Assembly: GCA_003008705.1 (NCBI GenBank)
Contig: PDUO01000064.1
Coordinates: 174,653 to 238,652, forward strand
Reading direction: 5' to 3'
From: Pezicula radicicola
Lineage: Eukaryota > Ascomycota > Leotiomycetes > Helotiales > Dermateaceae
Length of the DNA: 64,000 bases
Shown: positions 55,857 through 64,000 of the stretch, piece by piece
Layout of the letters: each line of letters opens with the position of its first letter
Position numbering within the stretch: the first letter of the stretch is position 1
Translations under genes and position numbers: made by a program
The notes under the pieces: generated by a model
Told to the model about the DNA's origin: nothing
The model's input: the letters and a program-made list of their open reading frames with translations, nothing else
Database searches by the model: none

Positions 55857-58488
55857 TTGTTGAGCTGTGGGCTCGCCAATTGTTTGCTTGAAATTTCTTA
55901 TTTTGGTACATACCCGAATCTGGATTCTTGGATAGATAACCTCAAAACGCTGTCTTTTTGATAACCACTTCACACTGGTATAGTATTTAGACGTATTGAC
56001 AATGACTTATAAAGGCATTAATCAGTTAAGTTGTACGAAGTTCTAGGATAAAATTCTACGACTCTATGTCCCACAATATGTGCCAGGTGGAATAACTTCC
56101 TCTCAAACATCCATAGATCCATTTCCCAACTCATAATAAATATCTAGCGATTCCCCCCCCCCCCTTCTTTTTTTTAACTGCCTTAAAGAAGATAAAAGAT
56201 GACATGGATGAAGTGGTGATTTCTGGCTAAAGAGAGTTCTTTACTCAGCAGTGTTTTATCTGTAGGCTTTTGCAGTTTGTGCAGGTTCAGTCAACTTCTG
56301 GATTAGCAGTCAGGAAATCCTAATGTTCTAATTTTATTAATTGGTCTCTTCTTCCATGTATGAGTCCTACATAAGGAAATCACCACATACATAAGAACCA
56401 AGTTACCACCATTCTGAGCAGAAAATGCTGCCTGAGTTGTACTGAGCTTCACTAAACCATTGATATACTATTCTATACCATATTTCGTTCGTTGGTGCTT
56501 GAGAAGGCACGCCTGTGAATAGTTTTTCTCGGTTGGCAGAAATCTGGAGAATGCTGCCTACGCCTCCTTCCAATACACATTTTGTAAGCCTCGTCCCTAT
56601 TTCCAATACTTGGTGTCCATCCACCATCTACTTGAACCGTGGTGAGGTTTCGAGAAGTTCAGACAAGGATTTAATATTCTTTGATGCAAATATGCTTATN
56701 CCCTTTTGTTCTACTGGAGATTTCCGTTCTCCGTGAGTCCAATAGAGTAGCTCTTATGACATATGTTTATAGATACTCATTAAGTGCAACCTCGGAAAAG
56801 TGTGATTTGATAAAAGTCTATAACACTTAGACTCTGTTCTCCAACCACTTCTGAGTAGCCGTCATATGCCAATTTTTGCCAAGACATTGTCAAATAGGCG
56901 CTCATCAACCCACTACAAATATTATTCGCAAATGGGACATATGTGTTCCTCGTTTGCCCTGGCCAAAGATGTTCCTCTTTTATGTTTAAGTCACAAGTTG
57001 GCGGGATGTGGTTCTAAATGACTAGAGTCTCCTATTCGCCAAGTCTCTTCAACTCTTGCATAGCTGTAATAACGCTACAATAATTCAATATGTTGTGCAT
57101 TTCTCTAGAACCTCTTATTACTGTCAAGGTTTTATTTCTGTTCTGTTGTAATAACGGCTTTTTGGAGCTACGTATTAGAGGGTTCAAGAGCGCTGAGGTC
57201 AAGATGTTATAATAAGATCATATCGTATAGAGCTTATAACTTCATCAGCTTTTGAGCTACACGGACAGATTCCATTAGAGGAGAACAGGGCTTTAGCACT
57301 TTCAAAAGTATTGCATCTGAAAATGACTCAGAAAATCTTACGCTCACCGGCCCTTCATGAATTCTGCTGATCAGTTACATTCGGTTCACCTAAATCGGCG
57401 TAAATGAAGGAGACCACCAAGATGCAATGGATGATATCTATGATTTGGCAGAGTAGAACACATAGGAGGTGTCATTGTCTATGGCGTACAAGAACTCAAA
57501 TAAGTCGGGTGTTTTCAGTTAGTACTAGCCCAAAAACAGAAATAATATGATACAATAATAATATAGTCCCAAGCTAAGTATCCTGATTAAATTGTCTTAC
57601 TATAGACTAGTTAGCACGCCTGCACTTTTGCAGTTGATTTTTCATGGGTGTATGTTAAGCTTTTCCATGGCTAAATACAGAATACTAGTACCTCTTGCCC
57701 CTTCTTTTGGCGGTCCTTTCTCGTAATATATATTAAAGGCTTAGTAGAAATGGCCACATTGGTCATACTAATTTCACGCAATAACATTTTATTCCGTTAA
57801 GGGTATACCAACAGGTTTGCGGCTTAACCTGCTCTCCGTGAGGAAAGGCCAGACACTGCATTCGATCATAGGCTAAAGTCGTGCGGGGTATTAGATACTC
57901 AATCGGACAATGCAGTGAACGAAACGGGCAGGCACGGACAAAGAAGGAAGGCCTCGACTCGCTTAATTTAAGAATGACATTGCTCGCTTAGATTCGTACT
58001 TTCGTACTGCACTGTAAGAATAACAAGGCGAAGGAGAAATATCGGGACACGCACGAACCCTTGTACAGCACGTAGTGCCAGGTACAGGACTCCGTACAGG
58101 TCCTCACAGTTGCAAGCAGCAAAGTAGCACGCCCCAAGCCCTGAGCACGCACAGTACGAGAAGTAGAACTTAATTTCGTAGTCTTTGCTATAACAAGTGT
58201 CCTCATTGGTGGAAAATTACTAAAAACCCGTCTAGAGTACGATCTAGGCCTCATGCTGCCAGAAGGAGCTAAGTGAAGGTTCGGTGGTATCCGGAGGCTT
58301 ATCTGTGAGAACGGACGAACTGTCGCAATAATATGCCATCCGTGGTATCACGTTAGTACCGTCATAGGCCGAAGCTTTAAAAGTCTCCAGGGTATCCTTA
58401 GATCCGGGGTAATTTACGACTGTCAATTCCATCAGATTGTATTGAGCTTCGAACTAGTGGAAATTGTATATATATATAATGAGTGAAT
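55857..58488. other. Gene-free stretch between tRNA-iMet and the RIP-mutated element
   Basis: 2.6 kb without a supported gene. It includes a run of 12 C near 56153-56164 followed by T-rich sequence, and one ambiguous base at 56700. Base composition is normal, so this DNA was not itself RIP-mutated. Confidence 0.5.
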
Positions 58489-61400
58489 TGTAAGTACTGG
58501 CCGTCTAAAAGAGAGGCCGACTAGTAGGTTTAATATACAAAGTAGAAGGTATTGTAAAAGGTCTAAATACTATATAAAATAGACTATTTTAGATATATAA
58601 AGTATATATAGCTTACTCTATATATATAAGATATTTTTATATAATACAAGAGATAAAATAAGGATATATTTAGTATTATAGTTCTAATATAAGGAATATA
58701 TAATTACTAAGTAATATACCTTTATAAACTTAAAAGAAGAAAGACTAGAAATAGACTATATATATAAACCTTATAGAATAAAAGTAATTATCTATATAGA
58801 TAGAAAATAAAGTTATTTAAAGGTTTAAATAAAATTTAATAGAATTTTAATTATATAAAAAANTAATATAAATAAGAAATAAAAGTAATTCTTATAATAA
58901 TTCTATTAATTTAAAAGAATATAATATTTAAAAGTATAGAAATAACTATATAGAGCTATTAACTAGTATCTTTAAACTTTAATAACTTTAAGTATACTTA
59001 AAGTATACTTTAAGTAGATATATTATAATTATTAGTTTAAGAACTATAGTTTAATAAAGGTATTAAGAGATTAGTTAGAGACTTATAAGAGGTCTAAGAG
59101 ATAGATATATAAACTATTTTATACTAGGATTAATTTATTTTATACTAAATTTAAACTATTAAACTACTAGATAAACTAAGTATTCTATATCTATTAAGTT
59201 TAATTAATAAATAAAATTAATATATTTCTAAACTAGTAATAACTTTATAAAACTATTAACTATTATTTTATTAGTTAGGATCTAATCTATATAAATATAG
59301 TTATATTAAATCTTTTACTATAACTAGCTTTAGTAAATATTAATATACTTTAGTTTAGTTTTAAGTTTTAATATATTAGTAATTAAAAGATAAATTATTT
59401 ATTAATTATTATAATATAATTATAAGGATTATCTATATAACCTTATAAGAATATATAATATTATTAGATATAGGGTATTATAAATACCTAAAGAAGGAAT
59501 ATCTAATAAGAGGTTATTTAGAAATATTATCTATTATAGTTTCTAGTATATAATTAACTATATACTAATAGATTACTAATAAGGTAATTCTATATATATA
59601 TAAGAAGAGTCTATCTTTTACCTCTTCCTTCCTTAGTAATTAGTTTATCTAATTACTTAATATATACTTTATTATCTTTAAATACTAATTTATATATAGT
59701 AATTTACCCTTAGTTTATTTAAGAGAATCTAAAGCCTAATATTCTAATTACTCTACCTTTACTAAGTCTAAATTACTATACTTATAATACTACTAAAAGG
59801 AGCTAGAAGAGTACTAGTAAGGGGAGACTAATCCTAAGAATATAAAGATAATTATATTAATAACTCTATATCTAGTAATATACTAGTCTCTAACTAGTCT
59901 AGCCTCTATCTTAAAAGTATTTAAACTATTATTATTAGACTAGAGGTAGAAAACTAAGCCCTTAATAAATTAGTAGAATAATACTAATAATAATATAATA
60001 ATAATTTAATCTACTATTCTAAAGAAGTCTTAAACTATTATTACTAGAAATAAAATAAGTCTCTATAAGGTACTAAAGATTTAATAGAATTATACTAGTA
60101 ATCTAGTCTAGATATAACTCTTATATCTATCTATACTTTAATCCTAAAAGGTATAGAACTAGACTAATATAAAGGACTTACTTAATAGGAATTTATTATA
60201 TTTATATAATCTTATAATAGAGTCTTTAATAATTACCTTAGATAATTTAGTATAGATAAAGAGAAGATTATCTAGACTATAATATACCTCTATAAAGAAC
60301 TAGTGAACTACTAGTTAAGAGATAGAAAGAATTATCTAGATAAACTCTCTATTATAATATAAGAAGAATTCAATAACTTCTTAAAATAACTATAACTATA
60401 ACTAGATACTTAGTATATAGTTTAATTAAAAGAATATAAAGAAACTAAGTAATACTCTAGATAAAAGATTAATAAGTTTATTAGATATCTAGAAGAATTA
60501 AAGGAGGACCTTAAAAGTAAAATACTAGAGACTCTTTAGGATAACCTCTTTAATAAGCTTTAACTAGAAGTATATAATAAGTTAATTAAAAATAGAATAG
60601 TATTTAATATAAAAATAAAAGATATACTTATAATACTATTTTCTTATATAAGACTACTTAACTATAAGATTATATAGAAAGGATAAATAAGAATACTAAG
60701 TAATATAAAAATAGAAATAATACTTAGAGGAAACTAAAAGCTTAGAATATAATTAGAGATTTAAAAAAGAATTACTAGAAAAATACTAGAAAGGATAATT
60801 CTAAGTAAAAGTAAAAGTTATTAAATAAATATTATAACTATAAAAAAAAGAGATATTAGTCCTATAATTATCTTAATCTATTAGAAGATTTAAAGAAAAA
60901 ATATAAAGAAAAGAGACCTTAAGTAAATATTACTAAAGTATATATTCTACTAGGAAGTAGATAAATAAAGATAAATATTATAATTAGATTCTAAATAGTA
61001 AAAGGATAGTAAACTACTAATATATTACTAAACTTAAGATCTAACTATAACCTTATATTAACCTTAAAGGTAAAGAAATAAAATCTAACTAAAACTCTAA
61101 AGTTATTAAAACTAGTAGAATTACTAAATAGAACTAAATAATAAACTAAGGGTAAAACTTTATTAAATACCTATATTATTAATTCCCTTAGTTATACTAA
61201 TTAAAATTAAATTTAATTTTATATANTTAATACTAGTAATATTAATATTATCCTTAGATATAAATAATTAGTTAATAAAAACCTAGTAATAAACTAGAAG
61301 AACTAAACCTAGAGATATCTAATTATTATAAAAGAAATAAATATAATAATACTATAGAAATTTATTAAAATAACTTAAAAATCAACTACTTTCTATATCT

Positions 61401-64000
61401 TTAGTAAGGAAACTAAGGAAGAAGAACTAGTACTACTCTAGTATTATACTAACTATAAGGATATATTTAATAAAAAGAGTACTAATACTTTACTAATATT
61501 ACTAGATAGAACTTACTCTATAGTTATTATAGAAGATCCTCTATATAGACTATTATATAATATATTAGAAATAGAACTCTAGATACTATAAGAATACTTA
61601 GAAACTAATAAAAAGTATAGTTAGATCTAGTAAAGTACTAGTTTAGTAGGAGTACTTATACTCTTTATACCTAAGAAAGATAAAGGGTTATAACTTTATA
61701 TAGATTACTAAGGTCTTAATAAAGTTATAATAAAGAATTAATACCCTTTACTACTTATTAATAAGATACTAGATCTAAGGAATATATACTATAGGGTTAG
61801 AATATAACCTAGGTATAAATAGAAGATAACCTTTTATACTAGGTATAGTTATTTTAAATATTTAATAATACTATTTAACTTATTTAATACCTCTACTATA
61901 TTTTAATTATATATAAATAAGACCTTAATAAGCCTTATAGATATCTTATATATAGTATATCTAGATAATATCTTAATATTCTCTAATAATAAGTAGGAGT
62001 ATAAACTTTATATAAAATAAGTTCTTAAAAGACTTAGAAAGAATAACTTATTTATAAAACTTTCTAAGTATACTTTTAGTACTAAGTATATTAAATTTTT
62101 AAATTATATTATTAGTATAAAGAGTATAATTATAGATCCTAGCTATATAGAAGTTATTTAATAATAGTTTACTTTTATATTATTTAAAGAACTTTAAGTT
62201 TTCTTAGGATTTATAAACTTCTATTAATAATTTATTAGTTATTATTTAGTAATAATCTAACTACTTACTAGTATACTAAAAGATAACTAAAAGGGAAAAA
62301 AGTAAGGACCTTTTAATTAAGGTCCTAAAGAAGATATAATATTTAAAGTATTTAAGGATACTTTTATTAAAACCTCTATATTTATATACTTTAATCTAGA
62401 AAAACCTATAAGAATAAAAACTAATATATCTAAATTTATAATAGTAAGAATCTTATCTTAACTAGTAGTACTAGTAAATAACTAATTAAAACTAGTATAG
62501 TATCTAATTACCTTCTTTAATAAGAAGCTTAATTAAACTAAACTAAATTATAATATATTAAATTAGGAATTACTAGTAATTATTTAGAGTTTTATATATT
62601 AGTAATACTACTTAGAAGGAAGTATATATTCTATTAAAGTTCTTATAAATTATAATAATCTATATTATTTTATAACTATATTTTTAATTAGTTAATAGTA
62701 AGTAAGGTAAACTTAGTAATTAATAGTTTATAATTTTATTATATCTTATAGAACTAGGAAGATAAATCCTATAAATAGACCCTTATAAAGGTTTAACTAT
62801 AAACTAGTAAATAATAAAGAAAATATTATATTACCTATACTTTAATAAAAGTTATATATAGTAAAAGACTAAGGTTTATTATAAAGTTTAATTATAACTT
62901 TTAAGAGTTATAGATTAATAGGAGCCTAGAGACTAGTTACTATACTTAAGAAAATAATTAATTAATTTAATAAGACTAGTATAACTAGTAACTTAACTAA
63001 AAATATCTAAAATACTACTAGGGTTTATAATATTAATATACTTATTAATTAAAAGTAAGGTATAATAAAATTACTTATTATTAGATTGAAAATAAACTAT
63101 TTAATACTATAGATTATTATATTATAAGCTATAAAATCTAATTTAATATATTTACTAACTTTAGAATTATTATTATCTCTTTTATTAGAACTATAGAAGA
63201 GGGATATTTTTATTATAAAGAAGAATAAACTAATAATTAAAGGATTAAATAATAAAGATACTATATANAAAGTTAATAGTTAGGGACTACTATAGTACTA
63301 GTAAAGGGTTTATATACTACTAGATATAATTATTTAAATAGAGATTATAAAGATCTATTATAATAATCTACTTATAGATTATTTTAGTTAAAAGAAATCT
63401 ATAAAGATAGTATAGAAGAAGTACTACTAGTCTAATATAATAAAAGATATAAAAGAATTTATAAGGTTATATATAAGTTACTAAAGAGTAAAAGTACCTT
63501 ACTAGAAGACTCTTAGTATAATATAGATATTATCTTTACTAGAGGAATTATTTAAGTTAATAAGTTAGAACTTTATAATAGATCTATTATCTAGTATAGA
63601 TAATATAACTAGATAAATATATAATTCAATTTTAATTATTATAGATAAATATACTAAGTATTATTAGTTAATTCTATATTAAAAGACTATTAATATACTA
63701 GAGCTTACCTAGTTATTCCTCTTATATTAGATATAAAACTTTAAAATACTAGATATAATTATCTTAGATAGAGGTTCTTTATTTATAAGTAAATTCTAGT
63801 TTACTCTTTACTTCTATTTAAAGATAATAAGAGGATTATTAATAGTATTTTACTTATAAATAAATAATTAGATAGAAATTATTAATTAAACTATAAAAAT
63901 ATATTTAAGATATTATATCTATTATAACTAAGATAATTAAATAGATCTACTATTAATAATAGAATTTATATATAATAATATAATATATAAAATAATTAGA
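58489..64000 (+). mobile_element. RIP-destroyed Ty3/Gypsy LTR retrotransposon, cut by the window end
   Basis: Composition changes abruptly near 58489-58600 to very high A+T with almost no CpA or TpG. Despite many stops, the order gag, protease, reverse transcriptase, RNase H, integrase can be followed on the plus strand. At 60830-60871 a C-x2-C-x4-H-x4-C zinc knuckle is recognisable by spacing, with all four ligands changed to Tyr codons. Near 61030 lies a protease-like LLNLRSNYNLI. Reverse transcriptase runs about 61430-62250, with LYIDY.GLNKV near 61695 and its catalytic box now YLDN at 61958-61969. RNase H lies about 62380-62700. The integrase core begins about 63350, with DRGS near 63767, and is unfinished at the edge. 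TGTAAG at 58489 may be the LTR start. Gene order with integrase after RNase H shows Ty3/Gypsy rather than Copia. It is dead. Confidence 0.9.

Noticed and set aside
56152..56175. C-run followed by T-run as a structural or telomeric signal
   Set aside because: A homopolymer only; no TTAGGG-type repeats are present anywhere in the window.
56700..63268. Single ambiguous bases at 56700, 58863, 61226 and 63268
   Set aside because: Isolated N calls are assembly uncertainties, three of them in the repeat; they carry no biological message.
58489..64000. AT-rich block as a centromere or mitochondrial insertion
   Set aside because: Recognisable Ty3/Gypsy motif order and the CpA/TpG loss explain it as a RIP-mutated retrotransposon; no mitochondrial genes are readable.
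1..64000. CRISPR array, prophage, toxin-antitoxin or secondary-metabolite cluster
   Set aside because: No regularly spaced repeats, and no backbone synthase or other hallmark gene; the window is eukaryotic.

Overview
The window is nuclear DNA of a filamentous ascomycete (Pezizomycotina). The evidence is short introns of about 48-150 bp with GT-AG ends and CTRAC or TACTAAC branch sites, fungal versions of conserved eukaryotic genes (NUP84/107, NOC1, HSP78, VPS37, CUS2, SUMO), a cyanamide hydratase, and a long stretch mutated in the way repeat-induced point mutation (RIP) does. A Leotiomycetes-like genome is possible, but this is only an impression. Splice models below were built by hand; most close in phase to a whole number of codons.

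Layout. 1-7.6 kb is gene-poor: a broken GH79 glycosidase remnant, one copy of a small inverted-repeat element, a short tandem repeat and otherwise uninformative DNA. 7.7-55.9 kb is ordinary gene-dense euchromatin. In order it holds VPS37 (-), an F-box protein (+), an AT-hook/Q-rich nuclear protein (-), NUP84/107 (-), SUMO (+), a small conserved-looking hypothetical (-), a fused succinyl-CoA ligase alpha-beta protein (+), an Mtr-like amino acid permease (+), cyanamide hydratase (+), NOC1/MAK21 (-), mitochondrial prolyl-tRNA synthetase (+), a Ser/Ala-rich single-pass membrane protein (-), two eroded secreted-protein relics, coactosin (+), a secreted alpha/beta hydrolase (+), HSP78 (-), eEF1B (+), CUS2/Tat-SF1 (-) and an initiator tRNA-Met (-). 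55.9-58.5 kb is gene-free. From about 58.49 kb to the right edge the DNA becomes extremely AT-rich and almost free of CpA and TpG: a RIP-destroyed Ty3/Gypsy element, cut by the window end inside integrase.

The genes do not form a cluster with one task; most are housekeeping genes. Several act in the mitochondrion (HSP78, prolyl-tRNA synthetase, the succinyl-CoA ligase fusion) or in translation and RNA work (NOC1, eEF1B, tRNA-iMet, CUS2). I found no CRISPR array, secondary-metabolite cluster or obvious new defence system. The most interesting items are: (1) the succinyl-CoA ligase fusion, whose beta half has lost much of its nucleotide-binding ATP-grasp lobe and whose linker resembles a second mitochondrial presequence; (2) a family of small TA-flanked inverted-repeat elements, one copy inside a permease intron; (3) an 8-nt internal exon and a 4-nt first coding segment; and (4) the near-complete RIP of the Gypsy element.
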